From Acidobacteriota bacterium (GTDB lineage: Bacteria; Acidobacteriota; Thermoanaerobaculia; Gp7-AA8), in contig JAJPHC010000002.1 in NCBI GenBank assembly GCA_021325515.1, positions 62,001 to 126,000 on the forward strand: a stretch of DNA of 64,000 nucleotides. The letters run 5' to 3'. The notes below the pieces were generated by a model. The model made no database searches. It worked only from the letters and a program-made list of their open reading frames with translations, and was not told where the DNA came from. Below are positions 19,775-28,780 of this stretch, piece by piece; the first letter of the stretch is position 1; each line of letters begins with the position of its first letter. The position numbers and the translations under genes are program-made.

Positions 19775-20688
19775 CGAATTCGCCGTCCGTTCTCCCCGCT
19801 GAAGCCGCCGCATTTCTGCGCGAAAGCGAAGGGGATGACTGGACGGTCGAGCCGCTGGCGGGCGATGCGTCGGTGCGGGCTTACTACCGCATCCGCCGCC
19901 GCGACGGCTCGACGTTGATGCTGGCCTGGTATCCGGCCGAGGTGCGAGGGCAACTCGGCCGGTTTCTCCGCTCGTACGAGGCCGTCTCTCCGCATGCTCC
20001 GGTGCCGCGTCTGCTGCGCGCGGACGGGACGACGGTGCTGCAGAGCGATGCCGGCGACCGGACGCTCTTCGATGTCCTGCATGAGAACCGTGAGCTCGGC
20101 ATCGAGCTGTACCGCCGCGCGATCGGCGTGCTGCGCGATTTTCAGAAGGCTGCGCCGCAGGAGGAGATCAATCCGCCGTTCACCGCGGAGCTCTTCTTCA
20201 ACGAGCTGGAGATGACGCGCGAGTACTACGTGGAGAAGCTGAAGGGAGCGGACGGCGCGCCGCTGGTTTCATGGTTCAAAAGGATTGCCGACAATGTTGC
20301 AGCGCATCCCTACGTTCTATGTCACCGTGATTATCACGGCCAGAATATTCACGTCGTAAATGATGATCTATTTGTGATCGATTATCAGGATCTGAGAATG
20401 GGGCCTGACACCTACGACCTCGCCTCGCTTCTCCGCGACCGCGGCGTGGCCCGCATCCTCGGCGAGCAAACGGAGCTGGAGCTCATCGCCGAGTATGGCC
20501 GCCCCCGCGCGCGGTACTTCGAGACGCTTCTGCAGCGCTCGATCAAGATTCTCGGTACATTTGCGAAGCAGGCGATCGTCCGCGGCCGCCGCCACTACCT
20601 CGAGTTCATCCCGCCGGCGCTGGAGAGCGTGCGGCGCTGCATCCTGGAACTGCCCCAATACAGCGAATTAGGAGACCTGTTGCCATGA
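19771..20688 (+). CDS. Aminoglycoside-phosphotransferase-fold sugar kinase (AmgK-like)
   Basis: VEPLAGDASVRAYYRIRRRDGSTLMLAWYP...VLCHRDYHGQNIHVVNDDLFVIDYQDLRMGPDTYDLASLL. Confidence 0.85.
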   Translation: MTNSPSVLPAEAAAFLRESEGDDWTVEPLAGDASVRAYYRIRRRDGSTLMLAWYPAEVRGQLGRFLRSYEAVSPHAPVPRLLRADGTTVLQSDAGDRTLFDVLHENRELGIELYRRAIGVLRDFQKAAPQEEINPPFTAELFFNELEMTREYYVEKLKGADGAPLVSWFKRIADNVAAHPYVLCHRDYHGQNIHVVNDDLFVIDYQDLRMGPDTYDLASLLRDRGVARILGEQTELELIAEYGRPRARYFETLLQRSIKILGTFAKQAIVRGRRHYLEFIPPALESVRRCILELPQYSELGDLLP

Positions 20689-21710
20689 GTCACGTGATCA
20701 CCCTCCTTCCCGGCGACGGCATCGGCCCGGAAGTCACCGCCTCGGTCGTGGCCATCATCGAGTGCGCCGGCGTCGACATCGAGTGGGAAAAGTACTTCGT
20801 CGGTTCCGAAGCGATCTCGCGTTACGGCGATCCTCTGCCGCCGGAAGTGCTGGAGTCGATTCTGCGCAACAAGGTCGCGTTGAAGGGACCGGTGACGACG
20901 CCGGTCGGAACCGGCTTCGCATCCATCAACGTGCGGCTGCGCAAGGCGCTCGATCTCTACGCGAACCTCCGTCCGGTCAAGTCGATGCCGAACATCATCA
21001 CGCGCTACGAGAACGTCGACGTGATCGTGGTGCGCGAGAACACCGAGGATTTGTACTCGGGGCTGGAGCACGAGGTGGTGCCGGGGGTGGTGGAGTCGCT
21101 GAAGATCATCACCGAGCGCGCCTCGACGCGCATCGCGCGCTTCGCGTTCGAGTACGCGCGCACGCATGGGCGAAAGAAAGTCACCGCCGTGCACAAGGCC
21201 AACATCATGAAGATGTCCGACGGACTCTTCCTGCAGTGCTTCCGCAACGTGGCGAAGGAGTATCCGAACATCGAGGCCGACGACAAGATCATCGACAACC
21301 TCTGCATGCAGCTCGTCGTGAACCCGAATCAGTTCGACGTGCTGCTGCTCGAGAATCTGTATGGCGACATCGTCTCCGATCTCGTCGCGGGCCTCGTCGG
21401 CGGCCTCGGCGTGGTTGCCGGCGCGAACATCGGCGAGAACGGCGCGGTCTTCGAAGCGGTGCACGGCAGCGCGCCCGACATCGCCGGCCAGAACAAGGCG
21501 AACCCGCTGGCGCTGCTGCAATCGGCAGTGCTGATGCTCCATCACATCGGCGAGGGCCGCGCCGCGCAACGCGTGCAGGATGCGATCGTGAAAGTGCTCG
21601 CATCAGGCCCGGAGCAGCGCACGCGCGACATCGGCGGAACAGGAACGACCGCCGATTTCACAGCAGCGATGTGCGAGGCGCTGAGAAAAGGAACGAGAGC
21701 AGGAGATTGA
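20685..21710 (+). CDS. Isocitrate/isopropylmalate dehydrogenase family protein
   Basis: ITLLPGDGIGPEVTASV...ALKGPVTTPVGTGFASINVRLRKALDLYANLRPVKS...VVRENTEDLYSGLEHE...VHGSAPDIAGQNKANPLALLQS. Confidence 0.93.
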   Translation: MSHVITLLPGDGIGPEVTASVVAIIECAGVDIEWEKYFVGSEAISRYGDPLPPEVLESILRNKVALKGPVTTPVGTGFASINVRLRKALDLYANLRPVKSMPNIITRYENVDVIVVRENTEDLYSGLEHEVVPGVVESLKIITERASTRIARFAFEYARTHGRKKVTAVHKANIMKMSDGLFLQCFRNVAKEYPNIEADDKIIDNLCMQLVVNPNQFDVLLLENLYGDIVSDLVAGLVGGLGVVAGANIGENGAVFEAVHGSAPDIAGQNKANPLALLQSAVLMLHHIGEGRAAQRVQDAIVKVLASGPEQRTRDIGGTGTTADFTAAMCEALRKGTRAGD

Positions 21711-21870
21711 TGGGATGGGAGAATGGGACGGATGGGACGGATAGGACGGATGGGACGGATGGGACGGATAGGACCTATGGGACCTATGGGACCTATGGGA
21801 CCTATAGGCGGAGCCCGATGCTACCCATAGGTCCCATAGGTCCTATAGGTCCCATTCGTCCCATCCCATG
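21711..21870. repeat. 9-bp-period inverted tandem-repeat hairpin H1
   Basis: Left arm ~11 units of gggacggat/gggacctat; right arm cccatag-gtcccatag-gtcctatag-gtcccattcgtcccatccc; between IDH stop and DUF309 start. Confidence 0.9.
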
Positions 21871-22236
21871 TTCAAAGAAAAACTGCTCGAAGGCCTTGCG
21901 CACTTCAATCACCAGGAGTTCTGGGAAGCCCATGAGAGCTGGGAAGTTCTCTGGCTCGAGTCGGAGACGGACCTTCACCAGTATCTTCAGGGGCTCATCC
22001 AGCTTGCGGCGGCGTATCACCATGTGAAGCGCGGAACGACGCGCGGCGCGATCCGTCTTTTCGATGCGGCGCTTGCGAAACTCGGTGCGTTTCCTACGGT
22101 GCACTGCGGCATTGATCGTGCTTCGGCAGTCGCCGCGGCAGGACGCGATCGCGAGCGCCTAGTCCGCGGCGAAGAGGCGGGTGAATTTCCGTCGCTCGAA
22201 ATCGCCAGCGAAGTGCCGCAGCTTGAATCGTGGTGA
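21868..22236 (+). CDS. DUF309 domain protein
   Basis: GLAHFNHQEFWEAHESWEVLWLESETDLHQYLQGLIQLAAAYHHVKRGT; ATG is formed by the end of the right repeat arm. Confidence 0.85.
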   Translation: MFKEKLLEGLAHFNHQEFWEAHESWEVLWLESETDLHQYLQGLIQLAAAYHHVKRGTTRGAIRLFDAALAKLGAFPTVHCGIDRASAVAAAGRDRERLVRGEEAGEFPSLEIASEVPQLESW

Positions 22237-22290
22237 GATACAATTCCCGTTGTCTCCACCACGTCACCTCACGTACACGCGAGGATCCGT

Positions 22291-23295
22291 ATGCAGGACA
22301 TCGATCAACGGGACCGGGAGCTGCTGGGAGCCCTGCAAGGTGAAATCCCCCTGGTGTCCACTCCTTTCGCTGTCGTCGGTCAGATGATCGACATGTCGGA
22401 GAAAGAAGTGATCAAGCGCACCGAGCGTCTGAAGCGCGACGGGATCGTGAAGCAGATCTCCGCGCAGTTCGACACGCGGGCGCTGGGCTATCGCTCCTGT
22501 CTCGTCGCGGCGCGCGTTCACCCCGATCACATCGATGAGCGTGCGAATGTCATCAGCGCGCATCCGGGCGTGACGCAGAACTACCGGCGCAATCACGATC
22601 TGAATCTCTGGTTCACGATCGCGGTCGGCCCGACCTCGCGCGCAGGTCTCGACAGAACGATCGAGCTCCTCGGCGAAGAAGCGGAGTGCGATACGATCCG
22701 CCGTCTGCCGACGCTGAAGACCTACAAAGGCAGCGGCTACGACGCCGAGCATGAAGTGCATGGCGAGTTCGTGATGCCGAGTGCTGCGGAGATCGAGACC
22801 GTGCGGCTGCTGCAGCGCGACATCCCTCTGCAGCCGCGGCCGTTCGATGTGATGGCGCGTGCGGCGAGCATCGCCGCGGAAGATCTGCTCGCCGCTGCCC
22901 GCGCCCTGCAGGCGCGCGGCCAGATGCGGAAGTTCACGGCGTCGATCGCGACGCGCAAGCCGGGCTTCTCCGCGAGCGCGATGGGTGTCTGGATCGTCCC
23001 GCAGGAGAAGGCCGACGATTTCGGCGCGCAGATGTCGCAGAACCGCTCCGTGTCGCACTGCTATCTGCGGCCGACCTACGACGACTGGCCGTACAACCTC
23101 TACACGATCGTGCACGGCCGTTCGGTCGATGAGTGCGAGTCGATCATCAACGATCTCGCGATCGACACCGGCCTCTCCGACAAGCAGGCGCTCTATCCGA
23201 CACGCGAATACAAGAAGGCGAAGCTGTCCTTCTTCGCGCGCGAGGCGGAGGAGTGGGAAGCTGCGCACCTGCCGGCACGCGCCGCCGCTTCCTGA
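22291..23295 (+). CDS. Siroheme decarboxylase-like protein, fused AhbA/AhbB (NirDLGH)-type Lrp/AsnC domains
   Basis: DQRDRELLGALQGEIPLVSTPFAVVGQMIDMSEKEVIKRTERLKRDGIVKQISAQFDTRALGYRSCLVAARV...NYRRNHDLNLWFTIAV; second copy RDIPLQPRPFDVMARAA...MRKFTASIATRKPGF...NRSVSHCYLRPTYDDWPYNLYTIVHG. Confidence 0.8.
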   Translation: MQDIDQRDRELLGALQGEIPLVSTPFAVVGQMIDMSEKEVIKRTERLKRDGIVKQISAQFDTRALGYRSCLVAARVHPDHIDERANVISAHPGVTQNYRRNHDLNLWFTIAVGPTSRAGLDRTIELLGEEAECDTIRRLPTLKTYKGSGYDAEHEVHGEFVMPSAAEIETVRLLQRDIPLQPRPFDVMARAASIAAEDLLAAARALQARGQMRKFTASIATRKPGFSASAMGVWIVPQEKADDFGAQMSQNRSVSHCYLRPTYDDWPYNLYTIVHGRSVDECESIINDLAIDTGLSDKQALYPTREYKKAKLSFFAREAEEWEAAHLPARAAAS

Positions 23296-23339
23296 TTTCG
23301 AAACACGACCGTGTTGCACTCTCCGCCGTAGTTCCCCAC

Positions 23340-25475
23340 ATGCGGCTGCTGCGGCTCCTGGTCATATCCGCGATCGCTGTTCCGGCGTTCGGCCTCACCG
23401 GACGAGTGCTCGACTCGACCGGCGCGGCGCTCCCGGGTGTGACCATCGTGGCGACGAGTGCCGGGCGGGCATTCGTCGTTACGACGGAGCGCAGCGGCCG
23501 CTACTCTCTCGATCTCGTGGCGGGAACGTACGATGTCGCGTTCAGCCTCGCGAATTTCGCGACCGTGAGCATGTCCGGCGTCGACGCGAATGCGACGAAG
23601 GACGTGACGCTCGCGCTCACGAGTGGAGCGGAGGTCGTCGTTGCCGCCGACGAAGAAAAGGACCTGCTGGGCGTCGCAACGTCGGCCAGCGAGGGCGTCG
23701 TCACGGAAAAGCGGATCGAAAGCCGTCCCTATCAACGCGCGGGCGAGATTCTCGAGACCGTGCCGGGGGTCGTGATCAGCCAGCACAGCGGCGAAGGGAA
23801 GGCGAATCAGTACTACCTTCGCGGATTCAATCTCGATCACGGCACCGACATCGCGATCAGCGTTGCCGGTGTGCCCGTCAACATGCCGACGCACGCGCAT
23901 GGTCAGGGCTACGCCGATACGAACTTCGTGATCCCCGAGCTTCTCAGCGATGTGCAGTACCGGAAGGGACCGTACTTTGCGGAGGAAGGAGACTTTGCGA
24001 GCGCGGGCGCGGTGAGCATCGATTACCGCAGCATGCTCGAGAAGCCTGTCACGCTGCTCGAACGCGGGATGTTCGGCTACGACCGTGCACTCGCCGCCGC
24101 CTCGTCGGAGGCCGGCGAGGGCGTGCTGCTCTTCGCATTCGAAGCGGCGCGCAATCGCGGTCCGTGGAAAACGCCCGACGACTATCGCCGTTTGAACGGC
24201 GTCCTGCGCTACTCCACGAAGACGTTCAGCGTGACCGGCATGGCCTACGACGGCCGCTGGAACGCGACGGACCAGATTCCTGAGCGATCGGTCGCCGCCG
24301 GCGCACTCTCACGCTACGGTGCGGTCGATCCGACCGACGGCGGCTCGTCGTCGCGGTATTCACTCGCGGCCTCCTGGCAGCGCGATGAGGAGGGACACCA
24401 TACGCAGATCACCGCCTATGGCCTGCGTTACCGCCTCGATCTCTTCTCCAACTTCACCTACTTTCTCGACGATCCCGTCCATGGCGATCAGTTCGAGCAG
24501 AGCGACGATCGCCTGGTCATGGGCATGAGTGCAGCGCATCGTTGGGCTGCGATGGGCAGCGAGAACTCCGTCGGCGTTCAAGTGCGGGAAGACGACATTC
24601 ATCGCGTCGGGCTCTTTCACACCGTTGCACGGCAGAGGCTCGGCACGGAGAGGAACGATTCGATTCGGGAGCTGACTGCAGGTGTGTTCGCGCAGTCGGC
24701 GACGCAATGGCGTTCTCATCTTCGGACGACCATCGGCATTCGTGCCGATCACAACGTCACTTCGATCGTGAATCCGAAGTTGAGCGTGATCGCAGGACCC
24801 TGGCGGCAGACCGAGGTTTATCTGAATGCGGGAGGAGGCTTTCATAGCAACGACGCGCGATCGCCGGACCGCACGCTCGTGCGGACGAGAGGTGAGGAGA
24901 TCGGCGTCCGCACCACACCGCTGCCGCGCCTCCATGTCACGGCGACGCTCTGGCGTCTCGGCATTGCCTCCGAGCTCGTGTTTGCGGGGGATTCGGGAAC
25001 GACGCAGCCGAGCCTCGCGAGCCGCCGCACCGGCGTGGAGCTCTGGTCGTCCTGCGATCTCGCGAAGCATCTCGTGCTCGATGCCGAGTACGCGCGCTCG
25101 CATGCGCGTTTCGTGAACGGCGATCACATCCCCGGTGCCGTGGAAGGGGTCGCGACGGCGGGACTCGCGCTGGCGGATGCGGGGCGCTTCTCCGGAGAAT
25201 TGCGTTACCGCTACTTTGGCCCGCGGCCGCTCATCGAAGACAACAGCGTGCGTTCGAGCTCATCGCATCTCGTGAGTGCGCGCACCGGATACAGCCTCGG
25301 GCGCGGTGTGCAGTTGAACATCGACGTCTTCAATCTACTCAACGCGAAGGCTTCGGATGTCGACTACTTCTACGTTTCGCGATTGCGCAACGAACCAGCC
25401 GGCGGCGTCCCGGACGTGCATTTTCATCCTGTGGAGAAGCGCGCGATTCGAGCCGGCGTGAGGTGGGAGCTATAG
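23340..25475 (+). CDS. TonB-dependent receptor with N-terminal carboxypeptidase-regulatory-like domain
   Basis: GRVLDSTGAALPGVTIVATS...EILETVPGVVISQHSGEGKANQYYLRGFNLDHGTDIAISVAGVPVNMPTHAHGQGYADTNFVIPE. Confidence 0.9.
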   Translation: MRLLRLLVISAIAVPAFGLTGRVLDSTGAALPGVTIVATSAGRAFVVTTERSGRYSLDLVAGTYDVAFSLANFATVSMSGVDANATKDVTLALTSGAEVVVAADEEKDLLGVATSASEGVVTEKRIESRPYQRAGEILETVPGVVISQHSGEGKANQYYLRGFNLDHGTDIAISVAGVPVNMPTHAHGQGYADTNFVIPELLSDVQYRKGPYFAEEGDFASAGAVSIDYRSMLEKPVTLLERGMFGYDRALAAASSEAGEGVLLFAFEAARNRGPWKTPDDYRRLNGVLRYSTKTFSVTGMAYDGRWNATDQIPERSVAAGALSRYGAVDPTDGGSSSRYSLAASWQRDEEGHHTQITAYGLRYRLDLFSNFTYFLDDPVHGDQFEQSDDRLVMGMSAAHRWAAMGSENSVGVQVREDDIHRVGLFHTVARQRLGTERNDSIRELTAGVFAQSATQWRSHLRTTIGIRADHNVTSIVNPKLSVIAGPWRQTEVYLNAGGGFHSNDARSPDRTLVRTRGEEIGVRTTPLPRLHVTATLWRLGIASELVFAGDSGTTQPSLASRRTGVELWSSCDLAKHLVLDAEYARSHARFVNGDHIPGAVEGVATAGLALADAGRFSGELRYRYFGPRPLIEDNSVRSSSSHLVSARTGYSLGRGVQLNIDVFNLLNAKASDVDYFYVSRLRNEPAGGVPDVHFHPVEKRAIRAGVRWEL

Positions 25476-25478
25476 GGA

Positions 25479-25522
25479 GCGCGGACGTCCCGTCCGCAGT
25501 CGACGGACGTCCCGTCCGGGGG
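25479..25522. repeat. REP-like palindromes (gcggacgtcccgtccgc family)
   Basis: gcgcggacgtcccgtccgcagtcgacggacgtcccgtccgg; resembles the RAYT cassette arms at 5576/6235. Confidence 0.75.
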
Positions 25523-25534
25523 CAAGCGATCACG

Positions 25535-26191
25535 TCACGCAATCAGCTTCAGTAGACAAGCCTGCAGCTCCGCGGCGAAGTCGATCTTCATGGCCGAGAG
25601 GCGCGAATCGGAATCGAGGACTGCGGCGATTGCCGGCGACGGCTCCGCCATCTGCGAGAGGCCGACGACCAGCGCATGCGCGCGAAGAAAGAAGCGAAGA
25701 CCCTCGCCGCGCTGCATCGCGAGCACGGTTTCCGTTTTCGCGGCGGGAGCGGCGAGGAGCTCGGCGAGTCTCAGCTTGAATGCGAGCGCCGCTTCTTCGC
25801 CGACGTTGCGCTCGAGGACGGCGTGCAGGAGCGAGAGCAGCTTGCGCAGACGCGGCCGCGCGCCGAGTTGCAACGCGATCGCCTGGCAGAGCCGTGATGC
25901 GCGGCGCGACGGAGCCGCGTGCTCGAGCCGGTCCAGCTCCGCGCCGATCTCGGCGAGCCACGATTCGAGCTCTGCGATGAGCAGGTCGAGAAACAACGCC
26001 TCCTTCGTCGTGTAGTAGCGATACGCCGTTCCCTTCGCGAGACCGGCACGCTGGGCCAGCAGCGACATCGTGAAGCCGTCCCACCCCTTCTCGTCGAACG
26101 CGGAGCGCGCAACGTCCATGATCTGATCGCGGCGCTGGTCCTTCTGCTCGGGCTGCCGCGCGCGTACGAATGCGATCTTTCTGCGAGGCAT
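25535..26191 (-). CDS. TetR/AcrR family transcriptional regulator
   Basis: RDQIMDVARSAFDEKGWDGFTMSLLAQRAGLAKGTAYRYYTTKEALFLDLL HTH. Confidence 0.92.
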   Translation of the reverse strand: MPRRKIAFVRARQPEQKDQRRDQIMDVARSAFDEKGWDGFTMSLLAQRAGLAKGTAYRYYTTKEALFLDLLIAELESWLAEIGAELDRLEHAAPSRRASRLCQAIALQLGARPRLRKLLSLLHAVLERNVGEEAALAFKLRLAELLAAPAAKTETVLAMQRGEGLRFFLRAHALVVGLSQMAEPSPAIAAVLDSDSRLSAMKIDFAAELQACLLKLIA

Positions 26192-27030
26192 CAGCGCCCC
26201 GCGCCCGGTTGTGGGTAGCTGCCGCGCAGCATCCGATCCCATCCGCGATCGCCCAGCAGACGGCGGAGGTTCATGAAGAGCCGCGCAGAAGCCGTGACGC
26301 GGTAACGCGGCTTCGGCCTCGCCGTCTCGAGCGCGTGACGAATCGCGCGGGCGACATCCGCGGGCTCGCCTCCCAGTTTCGAAAGCCATCCCTTCACGTA
26401 CACCTCGTTCGTGGAGCGCGCGACTTCCTTTTCGAACTGCTCGTACGGTCCGCTGGCGATGTTCATGTGCTCCATGACGGCGTCGCTGAAGCCCGAGCGG
26501 ATGAGCCCCGGCTGGATCAGCACGACGTCGATGCCGAAGCCGTGAACCTCGAAGCGAAGCGCGTCGGAGATGGCTTCCAGCGCGTACTTCGTCGCGTGAT
26601 AGATCCCGCCGCCGGGGAACGTCAGCTGCCCGCCCATCGAACCGAGGTTGATGATGCGGCCGCGGCGGCGGGCGCGCATCGCGGGGAGGACGAGCTGCGT
26701 GAGGCGGACGAGCCCGAAGACATTCGTCTCGAACTGTTTTCGCACCGCGGCGATCGGGATCGTCTCGATGGCGCCCGACTGGCTGTAGCCGGCGTTGTTC
26801 ACCAGCGCATCGACGCCGCCCTCGGCCTCGACCGCGGCGACGGCGGCCGCCATCGATGCTTCGTCTGTGACGTCGAGTGGGAGCGTGCGGCAGCCGGCGG
26901 CACGGAGATCCTCGAGCGTCTCGATGCGGCGTGCGGTGGCCCAGACGGTCCAGCCCTGCCGTTGCAGTTCGAGCGCTGTTGCGTGGCCGATCCCGGAGGA
27001 GCAGCCGGTGATGAGAACGTTGCGATTCAT
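26191..27030 (-). CDS. SDR family oxidoreductase
   Basis: NVLITGCSSGIGHATALELQRQGWTVWATAR...LVNNAGYSQSG...YHATKYALEAISDAL. Confidence 0.92.
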   Translation of the reverse strand: MNRNVLITGCSSGIGHATALELQRQGWTVWATARRIETLEDLRAAGCRTLPLDVTDEASMAAAVAAVEAEGGVDALVNNAGYSQSGAIETIPIAAVRKQFETNVFGLVRLTQLVLPAMRARRRGRIINLGSMGGQLTFPGGGIYHATKYALEAISDALRFEVHGFGIDVVLIQPGLIRSGFSDAVMEHMNIASGPYEQFEKEVARSTNEVYVKGWLSKLGGEPADVARAIRHALETARPKPRYRVTASARLFMNLRRLLGDRGWDRMLRGSYPQPGAGR

Positions 27031-27033
27031 AAG

Positions 27034-27077
27034 TGACCCTCGGTCATTACTATAAGTGACCGCTGGTCACATGTCAA
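27034..27077 (-). promoter_or_regulatory. Sigma70-type promoter with paired TetR-type operators for the SDR-TetR operon
   Basis: Minus strand TTGACA (27077-27072), N17, TATAGT (27054-27049). Inverted repeats gtgacc-gct-ggtcac (27056-27070, in the spacer) and tgacc-ctc-ggtca (27034-27046). Confidence 0.8.
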
Positions 27078-27100
27078 GTCCATGGAGTGGGCCCGGCTCA

Positions 27101-27129
27101 TTTACATCGACATCACATCCCCGTAGAAT
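27101..27129 (+). promoter_or_regulatory. Sigma70-type promoter for DUF47-Pit
   Basis: TTTACA (27101-27106), N17, TAGAAT (27124-27129), upstream of the GGAGG and GTG start at 27159. Confidence 0.7.
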
Positions 27130-27158
27130 TCGCGCGCTTCGGACAGGAGGCAGCACAA

Positions 27159-27776
27159 GTGGCTTTCCGTCTCATCCCCCGTGAGGAACGATTCTTCGCC
27201 GATTTCATCGCTCTCGCGGACGAGATTCGCGCGGGTGCGCGGCTGCTCGATCAGATGCTCGCGGTCGACCCGCCACTGGCGGATCGCGCGCACGAGGTGA
27301 AGGAAGTCGAGCACAAGTGCGACTTCCTCACGCACGACATCATCCAGCGCCTCAACCAGACGTTCGTCACACCGATCGACCGCGAGGACATCCATCTGCT
27401 CGCGCGATCGCTGGACGACATCATGGATGCGATCGACGATGCGGCGGCGCTGATTCCTCTCTACCATCTCGAGCGTGTCCGTCCCGGCGCGCGCGAGCTG
27501 GCGAGTGTGATTTCCAGATCGGTCGATTCCGTGCGGGCGGCTCTGGCCACGCTGGAGAGCCGCAAGGGCGTGCTCGATCACGTCGTGGAAGTGAACCGGC
27601 TGGAGAACGAGGCCGACCGCATTCATCAGCGTTCCGTCGGACAGCTCTTCGATGAAGAGAAGGACGCGATCGAAGTGATGAAGTGGAAGGAATTCTTCGA
27701 TCTTCTGGAGGACGCGACCGATCGTTGCGAGGATGTCGCCAACCTCGTCGAAAACGTGGTCGTGAAACACGGCTGA
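27159..27776 (+). CDS. DUF47 (PhoU-like) phosphate transport accessory protein
   Basis: FRLIPREERFFADFIALADEIRAGARLLDQM...VKEVEHKCDFLTHDIIQRLNQTFVTPIDREDIHLLARSLDDIMDAID; GTG start with GGAGG. Confidence 0.9.
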   Translation: MAFRLIPREERFFADFIALADEIRAGARLLDQMLAVDPPLADRAHEVKEVEHKCDFLTHDIIQRLNQTFVTPIDREDIHLLARSLDDIMDAIDDAAALIPLYHLERVRPGARELASVISRSVDSVRAALATLESRKGVLDHVVEVNRLENEADRIHQRSVGQLFDEEKDAIEVMKWKEFFDLLEDATDRCEDVANLVENVVVKHG

Positions 27777-28780
27777 TGTCGACCTCGCTCGTCATCGTCG
27801 TCGGCCTCGTCATCGTTGCGCTGTCGTTCGATTTCATCAACGGCTTCCACGATGCTGCGAACTCGATCGCGACCGTCGTTTCGACGCGCGTTTTGTCGCC
27901 GGGCCAGGCCGTGATCTGGGCCGCGTTCTTCAATTTCATCGCCGCCTTTCTCTTCAAGAAAGGGGTGGCGAATACGATCGGATCGAAGATGATCGATCTG
28001 CACGCCGTGACGTTCGCCGTCATTTTCGGCGGGCTGGCCGGCGCGATCATCTGGGATCTCATCACCTGGTACTTCGGCCTGCCGACGAGCTCTTCGCATG
28101 CGCTCATCGGCGGCTATGCCGGCGCGGCGATCGCGCGCGCCTTCTCGTTCGACGTGATCATTCCCAGCGGCTGGACGAAGACGCTGATCTTCATCGTCGT
28201 TTCGCCGCTGATCGGAATGCTGGCCGGCCTCATGCTGATGACCGCGACGTTCTGGCTTTTCCGCCGCGTCGCGCCGTCGCTCGTCGACCAGTGGTTCCGC
28301 CGCCTGCAGCTCGTCTCCGCCGCGCTGTTCAGTCTCAGTCACGGCACGAATGACGCGCAGAAGACGATGGGCATCATCGCCGGGGTGCTCTTTACCGCCG
28401 GCATGATTCCGACCTTCACCGTGCCGTTGTGGGTCGTGCTGTCCGCGCATGCGGCGATCGGCCTCGGAACGCTGTTCGGCGGCTGGCGCATCATTCACAC
28501 GATGGGCTCGAAGATCACGAAGCTGCAGCCGGTCGGCGGATTCGCCGCCGAGACCGGCGCCGCCATCGCGATCTTCACCGCGACCGGCTTCGGCATTCCG
28601 GTGTCGACGACGCACGCCATCACCGGTTCGATCGTCGGCGTCGGCGCGACGCGCCGTCTGTCAGCCGTTCGCTGGGGCATCGCCAGCCAGATCGTCTGGG
28701 CCTGGGTCCTGACGATCCCCGCTGCCGGCATCATCGGCGCCTGCTCGTACTGGTTCGTCCACGCGTTCGGCGCCAAGTAG
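27776..28780 (+). CDS. Inorganic phosphate transporter, Pit family
   Basis: FDFINGFHDAANSIATVVSTRVLSPGQAV...TWYFGLPTSSSHALIGG...SLSHGTNDAQKTMGII...GIPVSTTHAITGSI; ATGA overlap with DUF47. Confidence 0.93.
   Translation: MSTSLVIVVGLVIVALSFDFINGFHDAANSIATVVSTRVLSPGQAVIWAAFFNFIAAFLFKKGVANTIGSKMIDLHAVTFAVIFGGLAGAIIWDLITWYFGLPTSSSHALIGGYAGAAIARAFSFDVIIPSGWTKTLIFIVVSPLIGMLAGLMLMTATFWLFRRVAPSLVDQWFRRLQLVSAALFSLSHGTNDAQKTMGIIAGVLFTAGMIPTFTVPLWVVLSAHAAIGLGTLFGGWRIIHTMGSKITKLQPVGGFAAETGAAIAIFTATGFGIPVSTTHAITGSIVGVGATRRLSAVRWGIASQIVWAWVLTIPAAGIIGACSYWFVHAFGAK

Noticed and set aside
27101-27129. TTTACATCGACATCACATC as a third copy of the Pho-box-like motif
   Set aside because: The spacing of the CATC cores differs (about 6 bp) and the sequence is better explained as a plain -35/-10 promoter (TTTACA-N17-TAGAAT).
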